Source: an uncultured Acidobacteriaceae bacterium (lineage in GTDB: Bacteria; Acidobacteriota; Terriglobia; Terriglobales; Acidobacteriaceae). Taken from it: a stretch of DNA of 64,000 bases. The stretch lies in NCBI GenBank assembly GCA_903828675.1, contig CAIKND010000121.1, positions 1-64,000 of the forward strand, given 5' to 3'. The notes beneath the pieces are model-generated. The model ran no database searches. It was not told the DNA's origin and saw nothing but the letters and a program-made list of their open reading frames with translations. Of this stretch, positions 36,630-45,144 are shown one piece after another. Position 1 is the stretch's first letter; each line of letters opens with the position of its first letter. The position numbers and the translations under genes were made by a program.

Positions 36630-37883
36630 ATGAGCGTCAATGACACCAGCAGGAATGGAAGCATGCCCACCACAATCGAGGAATCCACCGAGCCGGTGCC
36701 TTCACATGAGCCGACTCAAGCTCGTAAATCAACCGTCCTTAATGGAAGACATGAACCTGCGACAACCTTTGCGACACGAGCTGACACCAAGGGAGTGGAA
36801 GGGATCAGCAAGAGCAAACTCGTCCTTCTCGGCGGCGGGCTGGCCGTTGCGGTTCTGTTCTTTGTATTCACGGCTTTAGTAGGCAAATCCCCGAAGAAGC
36901 CAACGCAGGCAAGGCAGCCGTCTCAGCAGGCCAATCAGGAGTTGATGAAACCGCCCAAGGGCAGCGTGACGCCGGTGATGGACACCGTGCGTACGCCGGC
37001 GCCCGACAACAGCAACGGTCAGCTTGGTCCAAGTGATATTCGGCGAACACGCTCTCTGAACGACCAGGCTCATTTCAAGCCAGTGGCGGCTAAGCCTTCC
37101 GCGGCGACTTCGCTGGGCAGCGTACCGTCCTTTGCGGATACGCAGCAGAAATGGGAAGATCCAGCGCCATACGGCGGACCTCCTGCTGAGCAGACCTCGC
37201 AGGTACAGCAAAATGGCCTGAAGGAGCCGTCCATCATTTTCGTGCGAAGTGTGACACAGAACCAGGCCGGAGTGGCGCCGAAGGTCAATTCCAATGACGA
37301 TGGTGTAGCAATATTGGAACTGAAGCCGGGTACCCGCATTCAAGCCAAGCTTGAGACCCAGATATCGAGTGCTGTGCAGGCCCCCGTGGTAGCGGTAGTC
37401 GAATACACCTATGCCATCGGCGACAGAATTATCGTTCCGGCCGGCGCACGCGTGTATGGTCAACTCCAGCAGGCCGATCGAAGCGGACTCGTAGGCGTGA
37501 AGTTCGACGAGATCGAACTGCTCGATGGCGCGCGGGAGAAGATCGATGCAATTGGAACCGGGCTCGATCTCGGGCCGATCAAAGGGAACGTCTACGGGAA
37601 GAACACAGGCAAGAACTTTCTGGTTCGCGCCGCGTCAGGGATCGGCTCGGTTCTCGCCGAAGTGGCGGGCAACAATTCGAGCGCTGCCTTTTCCGAGAGC
37701 GATATGCTGCGGGAGCGGCTGGCCGAGAACATCGGTACGGCTGGCGATTCCGAAGTCATGAGCCTCAATGCCAACAGTCGCGTAGTCGTTTCCGTGCCTG
37801 CCGACACCAAGATCTACGTCGTGTTCACCAAGCATGAACAAAGCCCTGCCGAACTTCACAAGGTAGTTGGCACGGCTCAGTAG
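36630..37883 (+). CDS. virB10: VirB10/TrbI-like channel protein
   Basis: A 417-residue inner-membrane-anchored protein that spans the periplasm to link the inner and outer parts of the secretion channel. It has a cytoplasmic N terminus of about 60 residues, one membrane helix (LVLLGGGLAVAVLFFVFTAL), a Pro/Gln-rich periplasmic spacer (90-215) and the C-terminal beta-barrel domain with the family signatures LKPGTRIQAKLET, PAGARVYGQL and DLGPIKGNVYGKNTG. GAAAGGAG precedes the ATG. Confidence 0.9.
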   Translation: MSVNDTSRNGSMPTTIEESTEPVPSHEPTQARKSTVLNGRHEPATTFATRADTKGVEGISKSKLVLLGGGLAVAVLFFVFTALVGKSPKKPTQARQPSQQANQELMKPPKGSVTPVMDTVRTPAPDNSNGQLGPSDIRRTRSLNDQAHFKPVAAKPSAATSLGSVPSFADTQQKWEDPAPYGGPPAEQTSQVQQNGLKEPSIIFVRSVTQNQAGVAPKVNSNDDGVAILELKPGTRIQAKLETQISSAVQAPVVAVVEYTYAIGDRIIVPAGARVYGQLQQADRSGLVGVKFDEIELLDGAREKIDAIGTGLDLGPIKGNVYGKNTGKNFLVRAASGIGSVLAEVAGNNSSAAFSESDMLRERLAENIGTAGDSEVMSLNANSRVVVSVPADTKIYVVFTKHEQSPAELHKVVGTAQ

Positions 37884-38009
37884 ATTGCCACAAATCACAC
37901 ACTTCAGCTCTCCGCCCGGTAGTGTCTTAATTCTGCGTTGATCGACTTAAACCTACCAGTGTGCAATTTTGGACAGTTGGCAGCCTAGCAGACGGGTATT
38001 CTGTTTGCC

Positions 38010-38168
38010 ATGGATGAGGAAATAGAAATACTCGAGGTCGAAAAGGACGGCAAGGACGGCCTGATTGTGACGTTCTCAGATGGGACAAGAGGCGGATATG
38101 TCGTGGAGGAATTGCTATTGCTGAGACCCACGCGAGAACGTGTAAGAGAGCCTGTGAATTCCGCTTAA
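38010..38168 (+). CDS. 52-residue acidic protein, hypothetical
   Basis: A small soluble protein (start MDEEIEILEVEKDGKDGL, end RVREPVNSA) with a probable beta-turn core IVTFSDGTRGGYVVEELL. Well-formed alternation of charged and hydrophobic residues suggests a real small fold. There is no strong ribosome site. It lies between VirB10 and the tandem array. Confidence 0.5.
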   Translation: MDEEIEILEVEKDGKDGLIVTFSDGTRGGYVVEELLLLRPTRERVREPVNSA

Positions 38169-38449
38169 CCCATCACCATAGTGGGAGAAAACAGGTTCTC
38201 AATGAATGCCCCCTATTGAATGCAGACTTCAGACTCTACATCTCCGCCTTGGCCCACGTGCCAGGGCTTTCTGTGTGCCGTGACGGAATTCCGTTCGCGG
38301 GCCGCTTATTAGAGATTGATGGCAGCAGGCTTTGCACCATCGATCACAGAACCGTCGTGTCCATCCCTCCTGCGCCCGTTGAGCCTTTCTAGCTTCACGT
38401 GCAATCTCTCCGCCGGGCGAGTGTGGTTCGTGTTTGCAGAGGCCGCGCT
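38169..38449. other. non-coding lead-in to the tandem array
   Basis: No gene or repeat is clear here. The last 30 bases (GGGCGAGTGTGGTT) resemble a worn-down unit of the array that begins at 38450. The nearby gap 38717-38799 is also non-coding. Confidence 0.3.
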
Positions 38450-38716
38450 TGGGTAAAGATCGGTCCAATTGACCCAGTGTGCGGTTGAGGCAAAATCGCC
38501 CAATTGCTCAATTCTGGAGTCGGGTCAAAACCGTTCCGAATGACCCACTGTGCGGTTGAGCAAAGTTGGCTCCCGTTGACCCGATTCGCGATTGAGCAAA
38601 GATCGGTCCGGATGACCCACTGTGCGGTTGAGGCATTATCGATCCCGATTGCTCAATTTGGAAATGAGCAAAGATCGACCCCGATGCCTCAGTGTGGAGT
38701 TGGGACAAAATCGTGA
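38450..38716. repeat. 36-bp tandem array of imperfect dyads
   Basis: Seven units of 36 (one 35) bases plus a partial eighth. The unit is close to TGAGCAAAGATCGGTCC, GGATGACCCACTGTGCGGT. Each unit holds a loose inverted repeat (for example TTGAGGCAA with TTGCTCAA, or GGGTCA with TGACCC; inner ATCG/CGAT). Units 1, 3 and 5 end in TGTGCGGT; units 2 and 6 end in an A+T-rich variant. The array reads as 12-residue protein repeats in both strands but lacks gene signals. Likely a protein-binding or transfer-related site. Confidence 0.8.
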
Positions 38717-38799
38717 GATGTGGGTAATAGACCCAGTTCTCCAGCCGCCGACTTCCGCATGGGATCTTGCCGCCTTCCGCAATCTGCGCCTGACAGCGC

Positions 38800-39255
38800 T
38801 TATGAAGGGATCAAACGGAGCTTCCCACAACGCCTGCAGAAATATGTATGCTCCCAGTTCCATTGGAGGCGAGGATAGACCTCGCGGTTATAACGGGCTA
38901 TCCGACGAAAACTCAGAAGCATCCCGCCAACGCACGCAACACCGAGAAGCAACAGAATTGCGACCGTGTTGCCCAATGCCAGAGCGGACTTAGAACGATT
39001 GAGAATGCCGACGAGACCGACGAAGCCCCAAAAGAAGGTAAAGCATATGGGTATTCCCCATAGCAGCAGAGGTCGTCCGTATCCGCGAGGATCTGGCGGT
39101 GCAGCGGCTTGAGCAGAAAAGGATTGACTCGTCCCTGAACTGAACGTGCCAGAATAAGCCCGAGTTCCCTGTTGATAGAGGACGGGCGCAGCCACGATGT
39201 TCGTGGTCCCGCACTGGTCACATTGATACGGATTCAGCTGCGATACAGATGCCAT
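38800..39255 (-). CDS. zinc-ribbon membrane protein, hypothetical
   Basis: A 151-residue protein: an N-terminal CxxC pair (YQCDQCGTTN), two membrane helices in the middle (LLLWGIPICFTFFWGFVGLVG and LGNTVAILLLLGVACVGGML, read in parts) and a C-terminal CxxC pair (YFCRRCGKLRLIPS). The two pairs might bind one zinc. The open frame extends 45 codons further up, but AGAGG precedes the chosen ATG. It is a minus-strand gene within the transfer cluster. Similar in plan to the chromosomal protein at 22873, without clear sequence identity. Confidence 0.6.
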   Translation of the reverse strand: MASVSQLNPYQCDQCGTTNIVAAPVLYQQGTRAYSGTFSSGTSQSFSAQAAAPPDPRGYGRPLLLWGIPICFTFFWGFVGLVGILNRSKSALALGNTVAILLLLGVACVGGMLLSFRRIARYNREVYPRLQWNWEHTYFCRRCGKLRLIPS

Positions 39256-39520
39256 TCCGTTGCCTCTGACCTGGCGACAGCTTGCGACACCGGTCCCTCC
39301 GATTGAGATTTTAGCCCGATTTTCCCAAATTAAGCCACAACGCCAGAAGGATCGAGTCGCGGCGCGCACCCCCCTAACCACGAAACCCATACAGACGATT
39401 AGAGATAGAGCGGTTTCCTATTCCGGTCTCCGCCAGGTCATTTGACCGAGTCCGGGTTCCGACCCATTCTCTCACTCGACACGGATGCCCCCGAGCAGCC
39501 GAGTCCAGGAGAGAAAACGT

Positions 39521-39955
39521 ATGAGAACCGCACTGACCTACTGGGGGCGCTCCCAAGCGTCCGCTCCAACCTCCACGCTCGTCATCCACCGTCCCGACCA
39601 GATCAACTGGGTTCGTGTCGCTCTCCAGTTCGCGTTGGGTCTCATCCTGATGAGCAATCTCCTTGCGCCATTTGCAGCGAGAGCCCAGAACCTCGGAACG
39701 TCGCCCCAGTTCGGCCAGGCCGTTCAAGGCCAGCAGGCGACCACGGTCGAGGGGACTGTCCTCAACATAGTGAACTGGAGCTGCAACGTCATCGCTCCGG
39801 TGATCGCGGTCGCCTGCCTGGGAATCGCCGGATGGCATTTCAAGAGTGGCCGCGGCTATATGGGCTGGGGCGTAACGGGCGTATCCCTCATGGTGATCTC
39901 CGGTCTTGGACGCATGGCTGAGGGCTTCATCACGCAAGCGCAAGGCATTCAATAG
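39521..39955 (+). CDS. VirB2-like pilin subunit
   Basis: A 144-residue protein with a long N-terminal leader (about 48 residues ending in the hydrophobic signal ALGLILMSNLL...ARAQ), then a two-helix pilin body: IVNWSCNVIAPVIAVACLGIAGW, a short polar turn (KSGRGYMGWG) and VTGVSLMVISGLGRMAEGF. This is the layout of the VirB2/TrbC conjugative pilin. AGGAGAG precedes the ATG at 39521. First of three tandem genes that carry the module. Confidence 0.7.
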   Translation: MRTALTYWGRSQASAPTSTLVIHRPDQINWVRVALQFALGLILMSNLLAPFAARAQNLGTSPQFGQAVQGQQATTVEGTVLNIVNWSCNVIAPVIAVACLGIAGWHFKSGRGYMGWGVTGVSLMVISGLGRMAEGFITQAQGIQ

Positions 39956-39968
39956 GGGAGCGCCAGCG

Positions 39969-40631
39969 ATGCAACCGCCACAGTTCCTTCTCGACCTGCT
40001 GCAACTGCTGCTTGATCTCGCGGTGCCGGCGGCATTCTGCACGCTGGCCGCCGCGGGAGTGAGCCTGCGGCATGAAGGAGGGGTCAACTTTCATGTGAAT
40101 GGCCGCACGGGCAAGTGGGTTCTGTGGACGATCGTCCTTCTGACTCTCCCGCAACTGTTGTCATGGATCGCGGCGCAAGGGATCAACATTCCTTCGGGGA
40201 GCGGGTCGGTGGGCACCAGCTGGCTGGCAAGCATGGAGACAGTCTTTAAAAACTTCGTCAACCAGATCGTTGTCGCCAAGTTGGTCCCTGTGATTGCGGC
40301 CTATTTCGTTCTGAAGGCAACACTCGATGGCGCGGCAGGTGAGAATCCGCTTGGCTCCATTGTTACGGCGCTCTTCCTGATGTCTCTGTCGGCCACGATG
40401 CAACTCATGCAGGGCTGGAACTCGGGAGGACAGTACGCGATGACCGACATGCTGACCTCTCTCTGGAACTACATTGCCGGGCAAATCATGCCGGCCGCGG
40501 CCGGACTGGCCTGTGTCGGAGCAGTCATCAACTTTGTACGGCACAGACCCTGGACCAGGCTGGTCTTCGCCGCTATCTCTTTTCTGAGCGTGAGCGGTCT
40601 TCTCGCGCTCTTCCGGGCAATGGCTGCATAA
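39969..40631 (+). CDS. VirB2-module membrane protein
   Basis: A 220-residue hydrophobic protein of about five to six helices. The last 62 residues (LTSLWNYIAGQIMPAAAGLACVGAVINFV, then FAAISFLSVSGLLALFRAMAA) repeat the helix-turn-helix pattern of the preceding pilin, including the N/W start, the mid Pro and the closing Gly-Leu. The first part has no such match. The ATG follows the pilin gene by 13 bases. Possibly a pilin-derived channel component; no named family. Confidence 0.55.
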   Translation: MQPPQFLLDLLQLLLDLAVPAAFCTLAAAGVSLRHEGGVNFHVNGRTGKWVLWTIVLLTLPQLLSWIAAQGINIPSGSGSVGTSWLASMETVFKNFVNQIVVAKLVPVIAAYFVLKATLDGAAGENPLGSIVTALFLMSLSATMQLMQGWNSGGQYAMTDMLTSLWNYIAGQIMPAAAGLACVGAVINFVRHRPWTRLVFAAISFLSVSGLLALFRAMAA

Positions 40632-40640
40632 GGAGAAGGT

Positions 40641-41096
40641 ATGAGTCTCGACGGCGCCATCACGAACCTTGCTTCCTGGGCCGGCAACACCATGATGCCC
40701 ACGATGGCTGGCCTGTTCTTTGCGGGAGCTGTGTATCGCTACAGCAAAGGCGCTCCATTCGAGCAGTTGCTATATGGAGGCTTTGCCTCGTTGATGTGTT
40801 CGGGAATGTTGCGCGCGCTCGAAGGCTTCGTTCAGCATACCGGAGCGACGAACGCCGATGTCTTCTGGATGGCGACGATGAGTTTGGCAAACTGGACGGC
40901 CAACGTCATCCTGCCCATGTTCGCTTTGACCCAGCTCGTGGCGATGGCGCTGCACATGGGCGGCGTGGTCTCCGAGATCTACCCAGGCTCGACATGGATC
41001 AGGAAGTTCATTGCGGCGATTGCTGCGCTGTCGGTTTCGGGCATCATGCGCCTGGCCGAGTCGATGGTGACGCAAGCCCACGGAGTTGGAGGGTAG
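40641..41096 (+). CDS. double VirB2-module membrane protein
   Basis: A 151-residue protein with two tandem pilin-like modules: LASWAGNTMMPTMAGLFFAGAVYRY...SGMLRALEGFV (residues 7-64) and LANWTANVILPMFALTQLV...VSGIMRLAESMVTQA (77-147). Each has the Trp-x-x-Asn start, a central Pro, a polar turn and the closing Ser-Gly-Met-x-Arg. The C-terminal end (MVTQAHGVGG) resembles the pilin end (ITQAQGIQ). AAGGAGAAGG precedes the ATG. Confidence 0.55.
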   Translation: MSLDGAITNLASWAGNTMMPTMAGLFFAGAVYRYSKGAPFEQLLYGGFASLMCSGMLRALEGFVQHTGATNADVFWMATMSLANWTANVILPMFALTQLVAMALHMGGVVSEIYPGSTWIRKFIAAIAALSVSGIMRLAESMVTQAHGVGG

Positions 41097-41100
41097 AACC

Positions 41101-41445
41101 ATGAGTCTCGATCTAACGCCGGTTCATCGCAATCTCCATACCAAAGTGACGTTCCTTGGCCTGGAGTTTGAGGACCTGATTCTGGTGCTCGCGCTCGCTG
41201 CTTTGATGAATCTCCTAGCTCACTTCGCTAGCGGCAACGCGCATGTGCTCGGGATGCCACTGAACATTTTCATGGAGTTCGTAGTGCCGGCGCTGGCCGT
41301 GCCGTTTCTCATCCTGTTCAAGTACGGCAGGCCGCGCGGTTATCTTACCGACCTAGTCCGCTCGTACTTTGCTCCGAAAGCCTGGTGCGCACTTGAGCGA
41401 GATTCAGAACTGACGCATGCTTACGTGGTCGACGAGGAGGAGTAG
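41101..41445 (+). CDS. virB3: VirB3-like protein
   Basis: A 114-residue inner-membrane protein. It begins with the family-type PVHRNLHTKVTFLGLEFEDL, continues with two helices (LILVLALAALMNLLAHFA and FVVPALAVPFLILFKYG) and ends in an acidic cytoplasmic tail. GGAGG lies 10 bases upstream. It precedes the VirB4 ATPase as expected, separated only by a 65-residue gene. Confidence 0.75.
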   Translation: MSLDLTPVHRNLHTKVTFLGLEFEDLILVLALAALMNLLAHFASGNAHVLGMPLNIFMEFVVPALAVPFLILFKYGRPRGYLTDLVRSYFAPKAWCALERDSELTHAYVVDEEE

Positions 41446-41449
41446 TCAA

Positions 41450-41647
41450 ATGCACGCCTCGATCAAAAAGAAGCCAGACGGGTCCGTTGCTCTCGATCTC
41501 GACCTGGAAGCGGCGCGAGCGATATTTGCGAGTGTCGTCTTTGCAGCTCGATTCAATGAGCGGATCGCTCCCCTGGTCCGGGTCGCGAGAGAGGGTTTGC
41601 AACTCGACAGTCGAAAGTCAGCGCGGAGGCTTCAGCCATGCCGATAA
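41450..41647 (+). CDS. 65-residue protein between virB3 and virB4
   Basis: A small soluble basic protein (MHASIKKKPDGSVALDLDLEAARAIF, read in parts, with a helical C-terminal half). GAGGAGGAG lies seven bases before the ATG, and the gene overlaps the start of virB4 by 10 bases, so translation is probably coupled. Family unknown. Confidence 0.6.
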   Translation: MHASIKKKPDGSVALDLDLEAARAIFASVVFAARFNERIAPLVRVAREGLQLDSRKSARRLQPCR

Positions 41648-44286
41648 CGAATGCGGAGCACGACCGGAAGCTGAAGGCGCCCGCAGTTTGCGAGCTGCTG
41701 CCTCTCCGGGACCTTCCGATTGGCGACAACGTCATGGTTCGCACCAGCGGCGCATTTGTCGCGGGCTATGAACTCAGAGGCGTGCTCGCGTATTTTGCCA
41801 CAGACGGCGACCGCAACCAGACCAAGGCGATGCTTGAAGCGCTGTTTCGCAGCGTTCCCGACGTCAGCATGCGCATTCAGTTTCGCTATGAGATCTCCGA
41901 GCACTTGGGCGACCTGCTCGACAGCTACATCCACGAACAGCGCACTGAGCAGTCGGAGGTGATGGCGCTCGATACCCACCGACTTAGAATGTGGCGGCAG
42001 AAAGAGAACAGCGGTGCCTTCTTCGAGAACCGGCTTCATGTGTACCTCAACTGGGATCCTCGTGTTCACGCGAAGCTTTACCACTCAGCGCAACAGAACC
42101 GCAGCATTGGTGGATTCACTCTGAGCCAGAAAAAGGCCATCCAGCGAACACGCAGGGAGCATGAGGCCTATCTGGCGGAGTTTGAATCCATCCTCCGGGG
42201 CATCGAGGGGTCGATGGAGGCGGCCAGCCTCGGGCCCCGGAGACTTGTCACCCAGGAACTCTTCGAGGAACTGAAGCACGCGCAACACCCGATCCGGCGC
42301 GATCGGCGGCAATATGTGCCCGGAGAGGAAATGATCGAGTACCGCAGCGCGCGGGAGCAGGCAACCGAGGCGAGCATCCTCAATGAAACCGAGAGTTACC
42401 TCAATATCGACGGATATCTCTACGGGGTTGTGAGTCTCAAGGAACTTCCGGATGCGACCTTCCCGGGGATGTTGCAGAACTTCTCGACTCTCGGTTTCCC
42501 CATCGTCATTAGCGGGCAAGTCGTAATTCCCGACCAGGTGAAGGTACTCAAGAGCTACAAGAAACGCCTACAAAAGATGACGGCCGCGCAGAAGGATGCA
42601 AACGGCAACTTCAAATCCAATCCCGAAGCAGAAGTGGCGCAGGCGCAGCTGATTCAGGTGCAGCGCGACATCATATCGTCATCCCTCAAAACGGCCAAGC
42701 TGAGCCTTTCGGTCGTGGTGCGGACTTCGCAACCGGCGGTCACCCTTCGCGATCTCGAACGGGCCGAGCGCGAACTCGCCAACCGCACGCAAGAAGTGCT
42801 GAACGCCTTCACGCATATGAACGGCGCGAAGGCCGTGGCGGAGACAATCGCCAAGCGGCGAATCTTTCTCGGCACATTGCCGGGTATGGCCGAGGCGGAT
42901 AAACGGGACCAGGACATGCTTACGTCCAATGTCGCCGATCTCGTGCCGGTGGAAATGCCGTGGACCGGCACGCGCAGGAGCCCGCTCATTCTGTTCGAGA
43001 CGCCCTTCCGCCAGTTGATCCCGTTCTCCATGTTTGACCCTGAACTTTCCGACGCGAATGGCCTCTTGATGGCCAAGAGCGGCGGCGGCAAAACGCTCGC
43101 CGCACAGCAGATGCTGTTGATGGCGGCCCGCGCAAATCCTCTTATCTCAATCCTCGAACGGGGCGACTCTTATCAGCCGCTGGTCGAGTTGATGGGCGGA
43201 GAGATGATCGAGATGTCGCTCGACTCGGAGCAGACGATCAACCCCTGGGACCTGCCCAGCGGGGAGACCAAGCCTTCGAACGATCAGATTTCGTTTCTGA
43301 AGAACCTGACCCGGCACATGCTGGGGGAGAATACGCCGCCGGATCTCGATATTGACCTACTCGACAGCGTACTGCTTGAAGCCATCGCCTCGACCTACAA
43401 GCGCTGCAGCGCGAAGACCTCGAACCCGATTCCGCTCTTCGGGGATCTGGCCGCCGAACTGGCTCACTGGCAGGACCGCGACCGCAATCAGAACATCAAC
43501 GCGATGGCTCAGATGGCCTCGACCAAGCTCCGCGCCTGGGTTGATGAGGGCCCTTACGCGCGGCTCTTCGATCGGCCAACGACTGTCCAGTTGAACAATC
43601 CCTGGCTCTACTTCAACGTCGAGAAACTCAAGGACGATCCCCGTCTGGAGCGGGCCATGAGCCTGCTGATTGCGCACACGGCCACCTATCGAGCATCGGG
43701 GTTCACGGGTCAGCCGAGCATTGTTTTGCTCGACGAATGCTGGGCGCTTCTCGAGTCACCTATTCTCGCTAGTGTCGTTGTCCAACTCTTCCGCACCGCG
43801 CGCAAGCGCAACGCCAGCGTCTGGGGAATCAGCCAGACGCCGGAGGATTTTGTGGGGACTCCAGACCGGCCGAACGAGCATGGCGCCGGCATCGTCAAGA
43901 ATGCAACCACCAAAATCATCGGTAAGCAGCCCGGCGATATGACGGCGCTCCGGGAGCACGTTCACCTGAACGAAACGGCTCTCAATCAGATCAAGACCTT
44001 CGCCCACCCAAAAAAGGGTCATAGCGCCGAGTTCCTCATCGCAATAGGGGAAAAGGCTGAATCGACACACGCCATCCGGATTGTTCCGAGCGCCGTGGAC
44101 TACTGGATCACCACCACCTATGCACGGGAGCGAAGCTTCCGAAAGTGGTGGCTGCGCCGTCACAGGCAACAGCCTCTGATCCAGGCTTACGAAGAGCTTG
44201 CCACTCAATATCCGCGCGGGCTGGCGGATCTGTCCCCACTGCCGGTTGAACTCTCCGGAGAGGTTCAGGAGGTAATTGTGCAATGA
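41638..44286 (+). CDS. virB4: VirB4/TraC-type secretion ATPase
   Basis: This 882-residue ATPase powers pilus assembly and transfer through the type IV channel. The N-terminal domain (about 1-450) includes coiled stretches that hold onto other subunits; the C-terminal RecA-like domain has Walker A AKSGGGKT (479-486) and Walker B IVLLDECW (Asp699), followed by SVWGISQTPEDFVG typical of VirB4/TraC. Length is normal. It overlaps the VirB5-like gene by four bases. Confidence 0.93.
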   Translation: MPITNAEHDRKLKAPAVCELLPLRDLPIGDNVMVRTSGAFVAGYELRGVLAYFATDGDRNQTKAMLEALFRSVPDVSMRIQFRYEISEHLGDLLDSYIHEQRTEQSEVMALDTHRLRMWRQKENSGAFFENRLHVYLNWDPRVHAKLYHSAQQNRSIGGFTLSQKKAIQRTRREHEAYLAEFESILRGIEGSMEAASLGPRRLVTQELFEELKHAQHPIRRDRRQYVPGEEMIEYRSAREQATEASILNETESYLNIDGYLYGVVSLKELPDATFPGMLQNFSTLGFPIVISGQVVIPDQVKVLKSYKKRLQKMTAAQKDANGNFKSNPEAEVAQAQLIQVQRDIISSSLKTAKLSLSVVVRTSQPAVTLRDLERAERELANRTQEVLNAFTHMNGAKAVAETIAKRRIFLGTLPGMAEADKRDQDMLTSNVADLVPVEMPWTGTRRSPLILFETPFRQLIPFSMFDPELSDANGLLMAKSGGGKTLAAQQMLLMAARANPLISILERGDSYQPLVELMGGEMIEMSLDSEQTINPWDLPSGETKPSNDQISFLKNLTRHMLGENTPPDLDIDLLDSVLLEAIASTYKRCSAKTSNPIPLFGDLAAELAHWQDRDRNQNINAMAQMASTKLRAWVDEGPYARLFDRPTTVQLNNPWLYFNVEKLKDDPRLERAMSLLIAHTATYRASGFTGQPSIVLLDECWALLESPILASVVVQLFRTARKRNASVWGISQTPEDFVGTPDRPNEHGAGIVKNATTKIIGKQPGDMTALREHVHLNETALNQIKTFAHPKKGHSAEFLIAIGEKAESTHAIRIVPSAVDYWITTTYARERSFRKWWLRRHRQQPLIQAYEELATQYPRGLADLSPLPVELSGEVQEVIVQ

Positions 44287-45134
44287 AACAGAACGATCGT
44301 AAACCGGAGGAAGCATTGTTGCTGAACGGCGTTCCATACGCAGAAGACGTGGCCGCTCCAGGCGCAGCCGAAGATCGGCGCGGTCGCTCGAAATGGCTGG
44401 CTGCCGCGTTCGTCCTCGGCATCGCAATGCTTGTACCCGGACGCGCGCACGCCGGCATCTTCGATGTCTTCAAAGAGATCTTCGGCACGATCCAGAACGA
44501 CATCGGTAGTTCGCTGAGCCAAATCAACCAGGTTGTCCAGCAAGTGCAGAAGCTTTACCAGTCAACAGTTGCACCCATCGCGGCACTCAACCAGGCCCGG
44601 GGCTTTGTCGCGAACTCTGCCAGCAGTTTTCGCGGCCAGATGAATCAGATATTCAATACACAATTTACAAGCGCGGTCACGCCCGGTCCCCAACAATTCG
44701 AAAGTATTTTGCACAGCCGGCTGTCAGCGCAAATTCCGGCTTTGCAGGCCAGCTTCATGGCGAACTATGGGGCGATCCCGCAGGTCAATGCAGCGTCGCC
44801 GCAGGACCGCGTCATGATGGATGTTGATGATGCTCTGGGCCAGGAGAACCTAAAGACAACCCTCATCGCCGACCAGGGGGGCGACGCAATTCTCCAGACC
44901 GCCAGCCAGATGGAAAATCAGGTCGCCGTCAGCACGCCCGGCTCCAACCCCTTCCTTACGGCCCAAGCTCAGGTCGCAAATCTACGCTGCCAGGCATTCA
45001 TGCAAAAGATGCTTGCGGCGGAATTGCGTCAGGAGGCCGGCCGTATCGCTCACGACAACGTTCTCGTCAAACGCCGGACAGCGGCTACAGGTGGCATCAA
45101 CAGTTTGATTACTGGGGCGCTCACAGCGCGATAA
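44283..45134 (+). CDS. VirB5/TrbJ-like protein, copy 1
   Basis: This 283-residue exported protein has a long N-terminal cytoplasmic part, one hydrophobic helix (AAAFVLGIAMLVPG) ending in an AHA signal-cleavage site near residue 57, and a helical periplasmic body rich in Gln, Ser and Ala (SSLSQINQVVQQVQKLYQST). Its C terminus (GGINSLITGALTAR) matches that of the following gene. Together they look like the minor-pilin/tip family. Adjacent to virB4 and coupled to it. Confidence 0.65.
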   Translation: MKQNDRKPEEALLLNGVPYAEDVAAPGAAEDRRGRSKWLAAAFVLGIAMLVPGRAHAGIFDVFKEIFGTIQNDIGSSLSQINQVVQQVQKLYQSTVAPIAALNQARGFVANSASSFRGQMNQIFNTQFTSAVTPGPQQFESILHSRLSAQIPALQASFMANYGAIPQVNAASPQDRVMMDVDDALGQENLKTTLIADQGGDAILQTASQMENQVAVSTPGSNPFLTAQAQVANLRCQAFMQKMLAAELRQEAGRIAHDNVLVKRRTAATGGINSLITGALTAR

Positions 45135-45144
45135 GGAGACTTTT

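Noticed and set aside
38504-38716. Frames with 12-residue repeats on both strands across the tandem array
   Set aside because: Repeat peptides arise automatically from a 36-base unit, which is a multiple of three; no ribosome site or family support.
38450-38716. CRISPR array
   Set aside because: Units abut directly with no unique spacers and no cas genes are near.
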